64,000 nucleotides of DNA from Chthonomonadales bacterium (GTDB lineage Bacteria; Armatimonadota; Chthonomonadetes; Chthonomonadales; CAJBBX01). The stretch is from NCBI GenBank assembly GCA_027459625.1, contig DAIDHP010000019.1, positions 1-64,000 of the forward strand, given 5' to 3'. Below, one piece after another: positions 8,852-17,895 of the stretch. The notes beneath the pieces were generated by a model that saw only the letters and a program-made list of their open reading frames with translations, had not been told where the DNA came from and searched no databases. Position 1 is the stretch's first letter. The number at the start of each line of letters is the position of its first letter. The position numbers and the translations under genes are program-made.

Positions 8852-9947
8852 GAGCCTGTCCGAAAAACCCTTATTGACCCGGAAATGATTAAAAGGTATA
8901 ATGGCAATACAAAAACTTCGAGATTTAAACGATGTCTCGTAACTTTATACCCTATGAGCAAAAACAATGTTATCCGATGCCCCCCTCCATAACAGACTGG
9001 GTTGCGGAGAACAGTCTGGCTCGTTTCGTGTCGGATCTTTTGGATGAAATGGATGTTAAAGGTAGGTTGGAGGTTTTTTACGTCAAGCATCGGGCGGACG
9101 GCTGGGGTCATACGCCCCATCATCCTTTGATGATGCTCCAGGTTTTGATATACGGCTACTGCATTGGCGTCACCAGCTCCAGGAAGCTTTCCTCCCTTTT
9201 GGAATCCGACGTGTGCTTTCGTTATCTTTCCGGGAACCAGCATCCGGATTTTCGCACCATCTCGGACTTCCGCAAGAACAACATTGACGAATTGGGGGAT
9301 TTCTTCGTCGAGGTTCTCAGTTTGTGCCGCGAGGCGGGTCTTGCTCGAATGGGTCGGGTCGCCCTGGACGGTCGTCGCGTTGCCGGGAATGCGTCTCCGG
9401 ATCGGAACCGCGAGCTTGACCACATCAGGTCCGAGGTCGAGCGCATTCTTTCTGAGGCTCGGGCCAGAGACGCGGATGAGGCGAAGACGGGCGCGAGGGG
9501 GTTGTCGAGGAATGCGGAGGGGATGTGGAGTTGTTCATCGCCACGAAAAAGGACTGGCGGCAACGCAAGGAGTTACGGGAGAAAGGCTCGCCTCGAGGGC
9601 GGATACCGAGGGGCGCGACGAGTCGGGATTTGATGGAGCGCAAGCTGTTGACGAAACGGGGACGGAGCGCATACAAGCTTCGCGGTCAAACAATCGAGGC
9701 GGTGTTCGGTCAGATGGCGATGCGCGGTCTGGTTCGGTTCAGTATGAGAGGGGTAAGAAAGGTGAGAGGCGAATGGTCGTTATGGCGCTCCACGCACAAT
9801 ATACTCAAGCTGTGGGCGATCCGGAAGATTGAATGCGGTCTCGTAGGTGTAAGGAGGGGGCAAGCGGGGCGCCCATTCGGATGTTTAAAATGAATGAATG
9901 CATCCACTTATTAAAAAAAGTACGTTTAAAGTTTGCCGGACAGGCTC
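8852..9947 (+). mobile_element. IS1182-family element, internally deleted remnant
   Basis: Terminal inverted repeats are GAGCCTGTCCGAAAAAC at 8852-8868 and its inverse at 9931-9947 (15 of 17 match). The element is about 1.1 kb, against roughly 1.6 kb for complete relatives, because the middle of the transposase is missing. It cannot move by itself but both ends are present, so it could be mobilised in trans. No target duplication is recognised. Confidence 0.75.
8932..9893 (+). pseudogene. IS1182-family transposase with internal deletion
   Basis: The N-terminal half is normal for IS1182/DUF772 transposases (FIPYEQKQCYPMPPSI, then HHPLMMLQVLIYGY, SGNQHPDFRTISDFRK, GRVALDGRRVAGNAS). Around 9510-9530 the frame changes and the sequence jumps to the C-terminal end, in another frame (ELFIATKKDWRQRK, then LRGQTIEAVFGQMAMRGL). 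Some 150 residues between are gone, including the central catalytic acids. The last stop in the C-terminal frame is at 9893. The gene is inactive. Confidence 0.85.
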
Positions 9948-10111
9948 GTTATCTCGTGTTTTGTAATATACTGAATAAATTGCTAATGTATATTACCATA
10001 CTTCTTGGCGAGGTGGTTCTGCAGTGGGCGTTATATCCAATGTCGCCGGAATAAAGCCACGAAAGCTATTTCCTATGCCGGTTATCAGTAACGTCATCAG
10101 TCGAGAAGCCA

Positions 10112-10395
10112 TCAATAAACTTCATCATGTGAGCCAATAGCGTGAAGAATAATCCCATCTTCTTCTTGCCCGGGGATGGATTGAAATTCATACAGAAGGC
10201 GTAGGTTATAATCAACAGTGCATGCCCAGAGAGGGGCAAGCGGACCTTTCAATTTGTGAGATCGAAGGGAATCGTGAAAAGGATCCTGAGTTAATAAGAG
10301 GATAACTCGCCGTAATTTGTCCTCCACACGGGATTGCGATCAACCAACCGCTTGTAGTCTCGTTTGAAAGCGGGCGTCCATGATACGGTTCTCAT
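10112..10395 (-). pseudogene. RelE/YafQ-type mRNA-interferase toxin, frameshifted
   Basis: This would be a ribosome-dependent endoribonuclease toxin of about 94 residues. The ATG at 10395 overlaps the antitoxin stop (ATGA) and starts MRTVSWTPAFKRDYKRLVDR-NPVW. At about 10320-10325 one base is missing and the reading shifts; the right frame resumes as DKLRRVILLLTQDPF and ends with LRSHKLKGPLAPLWACTVDY and IGSHDEVY, all hallmarks of the family. Reading straight through gives a premature stop after about 34 residues. The whole span is 284 nt, one short of a whole number of codons. A sequencing error is unlikely to explain it fully, because the partial copy at 7470-7602 has the same change. Confidence 0.85.
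10236..10368. repeat. Direct repeat of 7470-7602
   Basis: 133 bp with four mismatches to 7470-7602, 2766 bp away in the same orientation. It lies inside the toxin gene. The interval between the copies holds PEP-CTERM gene 1 and the IS1182 remnant. Confidence 0.9.
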
Positions 10396-10613
10396 GAATT
10401 CAAATCCGAGAAGAGAGCATCCGTATCTCCGCTCCGGTAGTTACCCGTTTTTAGCTCTTCCTTGGATTGTTGAACCCGCGCGATCAAGGCAGCCCGACGG
10501 ATCTCCAACAGCCTCTTGCCAATGATGTCAACCAGTTCGGCTTGCTCAGCGGGCGGGAGAGTTTCCACTTGATCAATCGCTAGTTGCAATCGAGATTGGC
10601 TTTTTGTGTTCAT
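10392..10613 (-). CDS. Type II antitoxin, partner of the YafQ-type toxin
   Basis: A 73-residue protein that should neutralise the downstream toxin and autoregulate the operon. The N-terminus SRLQLAIDQVETLPPAEQAELVDIIGKRL is the helical region typical of small antitoxins paired with RelE/YafQ toxins, followed by a charged, probably disordered toxin-binding tail (KTGNYRSGDTDALFSDL). The stop TGA overlaps the toxin ATG. The open frame is intact although the toxin is broken, as expected when a toxin is lost first. No clear ribosome site beyond AAAGGAC is seen upstream. Confidence 0.75.
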   Translation of the reverse strand: MNTKSQSRLQLAIDQVETLPPAEQAELVDIIGKRLLEIRRAALIARVQQSKEELKTGNYRSGDTDALFSDLNS

Positions 10614-10849
10614 TCTGATTTGTCCTTTCTCAGTGATGCGTCTTGAAGCAAATTATAATCGATTATTTAATTCTTATCAAGAAATCGCCACCCCTGTCCG
10701 CGCAAGGGTATGCGACAACTCTCCCGGTGGAGTAAAATCATTGTCACGGATCATGGTTATCTTTTTTTATTGTGTTAAGCCTTGATTCTCATCCTTGTCG
10801 GCCCAAAATGAAGGGAATGAAGTTTAAATCACGCATCCGGAGGATACCT

Positions 10850-11704
10850 ATGGTGAACCAACCGTTTAGATTTTGCTTGAACACCGCGACCATCCGTTCT
10901 CGAAAACTGCCGATTACGGAATCCATTCGAATTGCCGCAAGCGCCGGCTATGATGCCATCGAGACTTGGATCGAGGAGATCGATCAGTATATGGCTTCGG
11001 GTGGCGATCTAGGCCAATTACGATCCGTCATCGAGGATTCCGGGCTGACGGTGGAGGGCGCGATAGGGTTTTTCGAGTGGCTTTCCGATGACGACTCCCG
11101 ACGCCGCAAGGGGCTGGACGAGGCGAGGAGAAACATGGAGATGCTCGCCCTAATTGGAGGCAAGCTTGTGGCTGCGCCGCCTTACGGCTCCGCGGATGTG
11201 AAAGACCTAAGCCTTGATGTAGCTGCGGAGCGGTATCGCGCCCTTTTGGAGGTCGGGGATGAGTTCGGGGTTACGCCGCTATTGGAGGTGTGGGGGTTCT
11301 CAAAAACGATCGGTCGTCTATCCGAGGCGTTGTATGTCGCGGCGCAGGCGGATCATCCGGGAGCGCGCATCCTGGCGGATGTGTATCATCTTTACAAGGG
11401 CGGGTCCGGTTTCGAAGGGCTGCGAATAGTGAACGGGAACGCTCTGCCGGTTTTTCATGTGAACGATTATCCCGCCCAGCCCGGGAGGGATGAAATCCGT
11501 GATGCGGATCGTGTGTACCCCGGGGATGGTGTCGCTCCTCTTGAAGACATATTCGGCGATCTACTCGCCATTGGGTTTAACGGCGTATTGTCTTTGGAAC
11601 TGTTCAACGGAACGTATTACCAAAACGAACCGCTGACGATCGCCAAAACCGGCATCGCGAAGCTGCGCGAGGTTGTCGCCAAATGTCATTTTGAGGCAAA
11701 GTGA
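10850..11704 (+). CDS. Sugar phosphate isomerase/epimerase family TIM barrel
   Basis: A 284-residue xylose-isomerase-like barrel. The ATG at 10850 follows CCGGAGGA (10836-10843); the frame is open to 10772 but the extra residues are basic and unlikely. Family marks are the early 'AASAGYDAIETW' strand-helix, 'VTPLLEVWGF' with the metal-ligand Glu, 'RILADVYHLYKGG' with Asp and His, 'PVFHVNDYP' and the final 'GVLSLELFNGTYY' Glu. These four acidic or histidine ligands would bind a divalent metal. The substrate (inosose, ketose or 3-keto sugar) cannot be told. It stands alone between the antitoxin operon (opposite strand) and PEP-CTERM gene 2. Confidence 0.85.
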   Translation: MVNQPFRFCLNTATIRSRKLPITESIRIAASAGYDAIETWIEEIDQYMASGGDLGQLRSVIEDSGLTVEGAIGFFEWLSDDDSRRRKGLDEARRNMEMLALIGGKLVAAPPYGSADVKDLSLDVAAERYRALLEVGDEFGVTPLLEVWGFSKTIGRLSEALYVAAQADHPGARILADVYHLYKGGSGFEGLRIVNGNALPVFHVNDYPAQPGRDEIRDADRVYPGDGVAPLEDIFGDLLAIGFNGVLSLELFNGTYYQNEPLTIAKTGIAKLREVVAKCHFEAK

Positions 11705-11884
11705 TCCACCTGGGATAATCCACTTCTGACACTCCCGGTCAATCCATTCTATTGAGTGTAGTCCGTACGTTTTTTATGGACAACGCCTTTATTTCAAAAC
11801 AGGGATATTCCTCCATAAGGAAGGATACGGAAAATCACTATGCAAGAAAGAAGTTTATTAAAAATATATAACATATGAACAAGA

Positions 11885-11899
11885 TGGCACGCATCTTGC
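11885..11899 (+). promoter_or_regulatory. Sigma-54 (-24/-12) promoter of the second PEP-CTERM gene
   Basis: TGGCACG-CATC-TTGC followed by A is a perfect consensus site, 70 bp upstream of the ATG at 11969. An AT-rich stretch (TTATTAAAAATATATAAC) lies just upstream. Confidence 0.85.
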
Positions 11900-11968
11900 A
11901 TTTATTAAAATTACCGTCGAGTAAAAATCCGTTATGGCGGTGACCATACCACTCATAAGGAGAGAAAG

Positions 11969-12682
11969 ATGAAATTTAGTTCTCATGTAGTATTGTCGAC
12001 AATCCTTGCGGTAGTTTTAGGAATTTTTATATGCTCGGGGTCCGGCGCTCAGATGCTTGAGATCACCTCGCGCACCGGTTTGGGAGGAACCGACTTGGTG
12101 AATTGGAGTCAGTTTGGCCCAACTAATACCACCTTAACCGGTCTTTCCAATTACATATCCAATAACGGGCTCACGGGCCAGATTGGCGACAGCAGCGCCG
12201 CATCCTTGGAGATACTCCAGCAAGAAAACGGCTGGTCGGGTAATTTCACTCAAGGTGATTACGCGCTGTATGATCAGGGTAGCGGGTCGAATCTGAACAT
12301 CTCCTTCAGCACACCCGTATCCGCTGCGGGAGCCAACATCATGTCGAACCCGTATGGTTTTTTTAACGCTACGATAACCGCATATGATTCAAGTAGTAAT
12401 CTCCTTGCCACGTATACCGAACTCGGTAATTCAAATGGAAACAACGATGGTTCCGCGATTTTTCTGGGGGTTTCCAGCCCCACGTCGAACATTTCCCTAA
12501 TTAAATACACAACGGATACGAGCGTAAATAGCACATATCCCGGCTTCGCAATCAACCAGCTTGGTATCAGGCAGAATCCCTCAACAGCCGTTCCGGAGCC
12601 AGGCGATTTAGCTTTCCTCCTTGCCGGTTTCCTCCCAGGATTGGCTTTTCTAATGAAGAGACGTTATGCCAAAGCCGTATGA
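11969..12682 (+). CDS. PEP-CTERM sorting-domain protein, copy 2
   Basis: A 237-residue exported protein. AAGGAG lies six bases before the ATG. The signal peptide (to about residue 27), beta-rich core and C-terminal VPEP-helix-KRR signal match copy 1 almost throughout; the segment 'SNGNNDGSAIFLGVSSPTS' is identical in both proteins and nearly identical in DNA. Differences cluster at the N-terminal third, including a 'LTGLSNYIS' insertion-like stretch. It is probably the product of a recent duplication. The likely role is a surface or matrix protein processed by an exosortase encoded outside the window. Confidence 0.88.
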   Translation: MKFSSHVVLSTILAVVLGIFICSGSGAQMLEITSRTGLGGTDLVNWSQFGPTNTTLTGLSNYISNNGLTGQIGDSSAASLEILQQENGWSGNFTQGDYALYDQGSGSNLNISFSTPVSAAGANIMSNPYGFFNATITAYDSSSNLLATYTELGNSNGNNDGSAIFLGVSSPTSNISLIKYTTDTSVNSTYPGFAINQLGIRQNPSTAVPEPGDLAFLLAGFLPGLAFLMKRRYAKAV

Positions 12683-12710
12683 TGTGTTGCGCTAATTGAG
12701 AACGTAATAC

Positions 12711-12740
12711 GGGGACGAGGATATATCTCGTCCCCTGTTA
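12711..12740 (+). terminator. Terminator of PEP-CTERM gene 2
   Basis: GGGGACGAG/CTCGTCCCC stem (12711-12719 with 12727-12735) with an AT loop, followed by TGTTATG. It lies 29 bp after the stop codon. Confidence 0.8.
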
Positions 12741-12778
12741 TGATTTCATGTTCCTCTATTAAGTGACACTCCGCACCG

Positions 12779-13411
12779 TTATCGCCTTATGACAGGATGA
12801 GGCGTGAGCAAGCCTTTCGTCTTGGAATCCAATTCATTGAAATAGGAGAGGAGAGCCTTCCTTGCGTTTCTCCATTCGGTATTATGTCCCGAGCCGAAGA
12901 TGACTTTTAAGGCGGTATCGCATCCTAACGCGGGCGTTACATGATCCCGAACGAATTCAAACCCCTCATGATCGATCAGGTGCATTATCGCGCATTCCAG
13001 ACAAAGAATCCTTCCTTGCAAACGATTGCGGATCGATTCGCATTGAGTGGCTTAGGTTAAGGATATCAGACATCGCTTATCTCCAGTTGCAATGATATAA
13101 TCCGATGCCGGAATGTCGCGTGAAAATAAAATCAATTCTCCGGAATCGATCCCTCCAATATCATTCAATAGGGCTTGGTCATCATTCCGAGTTGGATAGG
13201 GGATTGGGGATATATTCTGTAAAAAATCAATCAGTCGATTCACTCCTATGCCATATTGTTCACGTAGCCTCTTTCGCTTTTCAAGCATGTGTTTTAAAGA
13301 CGGGATGAAATGGATGTTTTCATATGGAGTGTCAAGAGCGGTAAAAAATGACGCGAGGAGATCGCAACTGGCGAGCTTTAGGAGTATGTCATTGTCGGCA
13401 AGGCAGATCAT
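12779..13411 (-). pseudogene. PIN-like domain protein interrupted by an in-frame TAA
   Basis: The N-terminal part (119 codons) starts MICLADNDILLKLASCDLL, where the early acids (ADND) recall PIN-type nucleases, and reaches 'SDYIIATGDKRCLISL'. A TAA at 13054-13052 then stops it. The same frame goes on without shift (ATQCESIRNRLQGRILCLE) for another 90 codons to 12779. One base change (for example CAA to TAA) would explain the break. The start overlaps the end of the upstream ImmA-like gene by 23 bp, so the two form an operon. PIN-like is my reading of the motif; I do not claim a demonstrated nuclease. Confidence 0.65.
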
Positions 13412-14399
13412 CCATGTTTCCTCCGGTCATGCGTATTAAATATTCCGCATTCTCTTCGGTTAACCTCTTCCAATCCAAACGTTCCAACAGGTAATGACGG
13501 ATGGTACGTACCGCATCGGCGTTTGGTTCAATAATATTTAACGATGCCATCGCCACAGGCATAAATTGCGCATTCCAAGAATAATTCAAAGCCACCACTC
13601 CAGGATCTATTCGCAACCGTTCGCCAATGGAAAGTGCCGCATTCGCTAATTGCTCCGCATTAAGCCATCGATCCGATTTTAACCGCAAATGCGGATTTCC
13701 AGTTAACACTTCCACCGCAAAACCATTTGCATCCTCCTCCTGATTTTCCGGTTTTAATTTTATATCCTGGTCCACTCGTGCGCCGTTTTCCGGCAAATGA
13801 CCCAATACTGAGTGACCAACCTCGTGGAGAATGTCAAAAACCGCTTGAGCGGAGTGTTTCAATTTTCTGGATAGCAAGATTGCGTATCGTCCCTCCTTGC
13901 GGAAAATCATGGCGTGAGGCTTTGAGGATTTGGGAGGCGTTTCCTGAAGATATAACACGGGAACACCGCAATTCCAGCATAATTCCAGCACCCTTTCCAG
14001 ATCAGGCGGATGGTTTCCGGCATCCAAAGCTTCTCGCATGGCTGCGGCGTTTTCCGGAAATGGATTCATTCCAACCGTCCCCTCCAAAGCTATTTCCGTC
14101 ATGCGCTATCCAAGGCGTTGAGCCCATAGGAACTTTTCACCGCTGGCGCCTTGCGCCGATTTATTCAGCACCGTTAAGGTATGGCAAAGTTGAGGCTTTG
14201 CATCCTCTTCTTGCAGCGAGCGTATATCGATCCGGAGATTTCGTGATATGAGCGTAAGAGCCTGGGCGTAGCCTGCGGGAGTTTGCGCGATCTCATCCCC
14301 CCACCATTCGGGAAACGCCACTTTTTTGACATATCGCTTCGACAATCCAATCTCGGATAATCTTCCATATATACCTGTCATCGGATTCCGATTCTTCAC
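13389..14399 (-). pseudogene. ImmA/IrrE-family metallo-endopeptidase split by an in-frame TAG
   Basis: Translation begins at GTG 14399, with AGGAGGTGA at ideal distance. The first 97 residues hold a conserved N-terminal region (FPEWWGDEIAQTPAGYAQAL) often fused to ImmA/IrrE peptidases. A TAG at 14108-14106 stops it; the same frame then continues RMTEIALEGTVGM through the peptidase to 13389. The protease motif HEVGH, with a downstream Glu in EEDANGFAVEVL, is intact. If the ATG at 14102 is used, a 237-residue peptidase could still be made alone. Such proteases cleave repressors or antitoxins and are common in phage and defence modules. The partner is the PIN-like gene downstream. Confidence 0.7.
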
Positions 14400-14510
14400 T
14401 TTTATCACCTCCTTTCCGTTCCGGATTTTTAATGATGATATATTATGCCATACGCAGGTTCCTCGTGCGAGTTGCCGAGCGGAGCGGAACATCAATCACA
14501 GGATGAGTAT

Positions 14511-14783
14511 TTATTTCAAATTGATTTCCAAATCATTCTCCGCCGCTTTAGTGGTTAGGTAGTTCACTAATGCCGAGCATGCCACGAGCATGAACTTCGC
14601 GTCCGCGAAGGTGGGCGGCGTATCCCCCTCCATGAGGGCGTGTCGTATGCCGCCGTCATCGCTGGTCCAGCCGTACATCTTTTCCAATCCGCCTGTGAGC
14701 ACGGAATGTAGCTGGATTTGAGGAGAGATGATTGCGAAGCCTTTTGACAAAATTACGCTGTCGCCACTGGAATGCACCTTCAC
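14511..14783 (-). pseudogene. C-terminal fragment resembling STM4504/CBY_0614 (Abi-type) proteins
   Basis: A 90-codon frame. The pattern KMYGWTSDDGGIRHAL...FADAKFMLVACSALVNYL is what I recall from the C-terminal end of the STM4504/CBY_0614 family, often annotated near abortive-infection genes. Full relatives are several times longer, and nothing upstream (14784-14927) codes for the rest. I call it a remnant. It lies directly upstream of the ImmA/PIN pair on the same strand. The family assignment is from memory and needs a profile search. Confidence 0.5.
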
Positions 14784-14927
14784 ATATGTGACACCATGGG
14801 ATGATTGATTAGTTTCTCAAATTATCATATGGAGGATATGTGACTACTCAAAGATAACATTGTTAGTGTTGAATAGGTGCTTTAGCTTTGTAAATATATC
14901 TATTATTACATGAATCAGCTAACAGTT

Positions 14928-14942
14928 TGGCATGATATTTGC
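14928..14942 (+). promoter_or_regulatory. Sigma-54 (-24/-12) promoter of the third PEP-CTERM gene
   Basis: TGGCATG-ATAT-TTGC followed by A, 57 bp upstream of the ATG at 14999. The promoter looks intact although the gene is frameshifted. Confidence 0.8.
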
Positions 14943-14998
14943 AACACATGATATTAAAGGGACTGGATTCCCTCACTTTCAAGATGGAGGTAACTATC

Positions 14999-15708
14999 AT
15001 GCTTTTCAAGAAGAGAGTAATTGCCGTATTCGCGTCCGCAACGTTCATGATTTTCTGTATGAGCAAGACAGCCAAGACGCAGGTGTTTTTTATTGGTGAC
15101 AGAGGGAGTTTGAATGCGACGGATTCAGTGGATTGGAGCCAATATGGAACAGGGCGAAATTGATTTCAGACCCATCCAATTTCAACTCATTGGGTGGAAT
15201 CACCGGTACCATTAGCGATTCAATGGACGGTCAATTATCCATTAATAAATCCGCTGATGGCTGGTGGGGGAATCTGTTGCCACACGGATCGATAATTTTG
15301 TGGGATTGGACAGGTAATAGCAGTTTGAACATCACATTCGATACTCCCATATCATCGGCGGGGGCGAATATCATGCCGTATAATGGGGGAGGGTATACGG
15401 CAAGCATATCAGCCTATGATAGCCATAATAGCTTATTAGGCATCTATAGCGGAGCAGGATATGCAGATTCCTCGAGTGGCCTTCCCGCCGTGTTTTTAGG
15501 TGTATCCAGTGACACGCCGAATATTTCAAGGATTGATTTTAAAATGGTCAACAGAGGAGATTCATTTGCAATCAATACGTTAGACATAAAATATGATCCA
15601 TCCGCTCCCGCAAAATCTGTTCCGGAACCCGGGTGTTTACCGTTTCTTTTATCCGGTGTTTTTCCCGGATTGGCGTTCCTGTTAAAGCGGCGATTATCAT
15701 TAGCCTAA
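14999..15708 (+). pseudogene. PEP-CTERM sorting-domain protein, copy 3, frameshifted
   Basis: The ATG at 14999 has TGGAGG upstream. It codes for a signal peptide and the conserved 'ATDSVDWSQYG' segment, then the frame closes at 15163. From about 15150 another frame carries on with LISDPSNFNSLGGITGTISDS, the beta core, the AGANIMP motif, and ends VPEPGCLPFLL-helix-LKRR, a complete sorting signal. One lost base (or two gained) in 15145-15165 would explain it. It is clearly related to copies 1 and 2 but more diverged, so this is an older paralog. Unless ribosomal frameshifting occurs, only a 54-residue exported peptide is made. Confidence 0.8.
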
Positions 15709-15741
15709 TGATGGAATGCGCGTTCTGATGATTGTAATAAC

Positions 15742-15780
15742 CCGGGATGAGGAAGTTTCATCCCGGTATTCTGTCTTTCT
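15742..15780 (+). terminator. Terminator of PEP-CTERM gene 3
   Basis: CCGGGATGA/TCATCCCGG stem (15742-15750 with 15758-15766), followed by T-rich ATTCTGTCTTTCT. Confidence 0.85.
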
Positions 15781-15987
15781 ATCATTTGACTAGACCACTT
15801 TGTTACAAAAGGAAAGACAAATATCCTCGGTTCTTAAGAAAATTTTGTCTTTCAATTCCTAACTTTCCCCTGTTCCTCTTCCAAAGATAGGAAATTTCCC
15901 ATTTGGGGTGTATTCTTAAGGTTAACGTTTCGAGCAATCCTTTTTTATCTTCGATCATCGACCCAATCCTTATCGAGGTGAGCCGCC

Positions 15988-17622
15988 ATGGGCATGTTGG
16001 AATCTTTGGTTCTGGGGCTGGGGCTGTTTTTCGTCGGTTTGCAATCCGTGGGAGATAACCTGCGAAGGGTCTCCGCGAGCAGCTTTCGCGCTGCTGTTGC
16101 CAAAAGTACTGGATCCGTGTGGGGGGATTGCCTGATGGGGACGGGGTTCGGGGCTTTGATGCAGAGCGCCACCGCAGTCACGTTTATCCTAGTCAGCATG
16201 GTGAGTAGCGCGGTGATCGACTCCCAGAGCGCTCTTCCTGTTATCGTCTGGGCGAACGTGGGGCTAACCTTTCTGGCGTTCGTGGCGACCTTCAACATCC
16301 ATCCTATCGTGGCGTATTGCGTCGGAATTGCCGGCATTTTAGTCGGGGTGATCCGCAAGCCGGGATGGAGACCCGTCGCCGGAGCGCTCTTCGGGGTGGC
16401 ATTGATGTTATACGGCTTGGAGACGATGGGGCAGGGAGCGGCTCCATTGAAGAACATGGCATGGTTCCATAGTATTATCGCCACCACTGCCTCCGCTCCG
16501 CTACTTGCGTTTGTTGTCGGCATTGTCGCTGCGGCGCTTCTTCAATCCAACACAGGAGCTGCGCTCCTTATCATCACGCTCACCGGAGCGGGAGCCTTCA
16601 ACATGGATCAGGCTCTGATGCTGATCTACGGTACGAATCTGGGGGCGATTGCGCTTCGCGCCATTCTCGCATCCGGCTTGAGGGGAACATCACTCAGGCT
16701 GGTTCGACTGGAGGATCTGTTCTGCGTGTGGAGCGGGGCTTTGATGATCGCTCTCTTCTATTTGGAGGCTCTGACAGGGATACCGCTTGTGAAGGCGGCG
16801 GTGATTGCGTTCAATCCCGACCGCAGGCTACAGGTGGCGGCGGCGTTTCTCCTTTCCAACCTCTTGCCGGCGTTGACCCTGATGTTCGTCATGCGTCCCT
16901 GTTGGATGGTTCTGAAAAGGATTTGGCCCGACGCGCGGGAGGAGAAGGATTCACGGCCGCAGTATATCAATGAACAGGCGATTGGGGATTCACTCACAGC
17001 CATGGATCTACTCGCTAAGGAGCATGCAAGACTTCTGCGACACATTCGCGACGTGCTGGCGGAGAACGGAAAATCCGCCTCAGTATCAAGCCCGGTGCGG
17101 GATGCGTTTGCCACGCTTGCCGGTGAGGCGGAGAGGTTCGCGAGCAGGCTGTCGAGTCGGAATCAGCTAGGCTCGGATGCTGCGGATAGATTGCATCATC
17201 TGCGCGAGGAACTCTCTCTGATCCGCTATCTCGAGGAGAGTGTGATCGAGTTCAAGGAGGCGGCTCATCGTTTGTTAACGGACGAGAAGGAGAAAGAGGT
17301 GGTCAAACGTCTGACGGATGCGATTGATCAACTTCTCGAGCTTGCGGCTAAGGCTGCTGATACATTGACGGCGACGGATATCGAAACGCTTCGTGTGCAG
17401 ACGCGAACGCACGGACCGTTGATAGAGGATGTGCGCACTTTCTGCATGACGGCTGCGGAGGGGGATATGAGTGTCCGAGTGTCCCTGTTGGCGTTGGTGG
17501 ACGATTTCGAGCTTGTGGGCTGGATGACGCATCGGCTCTCCAAACTGCTTTCCAATATCTCTCCCGCCACAGAGAAGGCTCCCGCCCTCGGAGGAGATAC
17601 TGCGGCTCCGCAGGCGGTCTGA
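15988..17622 (+). CDS. Na/Pi cotransporter family protein with PhoU-like C-terminus
   Basis: A 544-residue inner-membrane transporter that should bring in phosphate with sodium. About eight hydrophobic segments fill residues 1-310, with the duplicated Na/Pi signature seen as QSATAV (first half) and QSNTGA (second half). From about 330 to 530 there is a charged helical domain resembling PhoU (repeated three-helix pattern, 'DSLTAMDLLAKEHARLL'). ATG 15988 follows CGAGGTG at good spacing; a second ATG two codons later is possible. No phosphate regulon genes adjoin it. Length and layout are normal for the family. Confidence 0.88.
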   Translation: MGMLESLVLGLGLFFVGLQSVGDNLRRVSASSFRAAVAKSTGSVWGDCLMGTGFGALMQSATAVTFILVSMVSSAVIDSQSALPVIVWANVGLTFLAFVATFNIHPIVAYCVGIAGILVGVIRKPGWRPVAGALFGVALMLYGLETMGQGAAPLKNMAWFHSIIATTASAPLLAFVVGIVAAALLQSNTGAALLIITLTGAGAFNMDQALMLIYGTNLGAIALRAILASGLRGTSLRLVRLEDLFCVWSGALMIALFYLEALTGIPLVKAAVIAFNPDRRLQVAAAFLLSNLLPALTLMFVMRPCWMVLKRIWPDAREEKDSRPQYINEQAIGDSLTAMDLLAKEHARLLRHIRDVLAENGKSASVSSPVRDAFATLAGEAERFASRLSSRNQLGSDAADRLHHLREELSLIRYLEESVIEFKEAAHRLLTDEKEKEVVKRLTDAIDQLLELAAKAADTLTATDIETLRVQTRTHGPLIEDVRTFCMTAAEGDMSVRVSLLALVDDFELVGWMTHRLSKLLSNISPATEKAPALGGDTAAPQAV

Positions 17623-17786
17623 ACCGTATTTTTATTGGAACGAAACCGATTGATGATGTAAATATCTGATTCCATCCTCGCATTCACATTTTTAAGCATG
17701 CTTTGCGTATATGCATTTTGGACACGCATATCGATAAGTCTGCACTCAGTGACCGCATATGGACAATCAATGATGCTATGTGAAAA

Positions 17787-17827
17787 GAGCGTTGGCTATG
17801 ATCCAAGGATCATTTTCGCCAACGCTC
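17787..17827. terminator. Hairpin between convergent genes
   Basis: GAGCGTTGGC/GCCAACGCTC (17787-17796 with 17818-17827), with a second stem ATGATCC/GGATCAT nested inside. It lies between the ends of the Na/Pi transporter gene and the convergent GH35 gene, and could serve as a bidirectional terminator. There is no strong T run. Confidence 0.5.
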
Positions 17828-17895
17828 GCTCATACTATTCCGGATGAAGTGACGATTTCGGAAATCAGGCGTATAAGCCCGACAGCTGTCTTACA

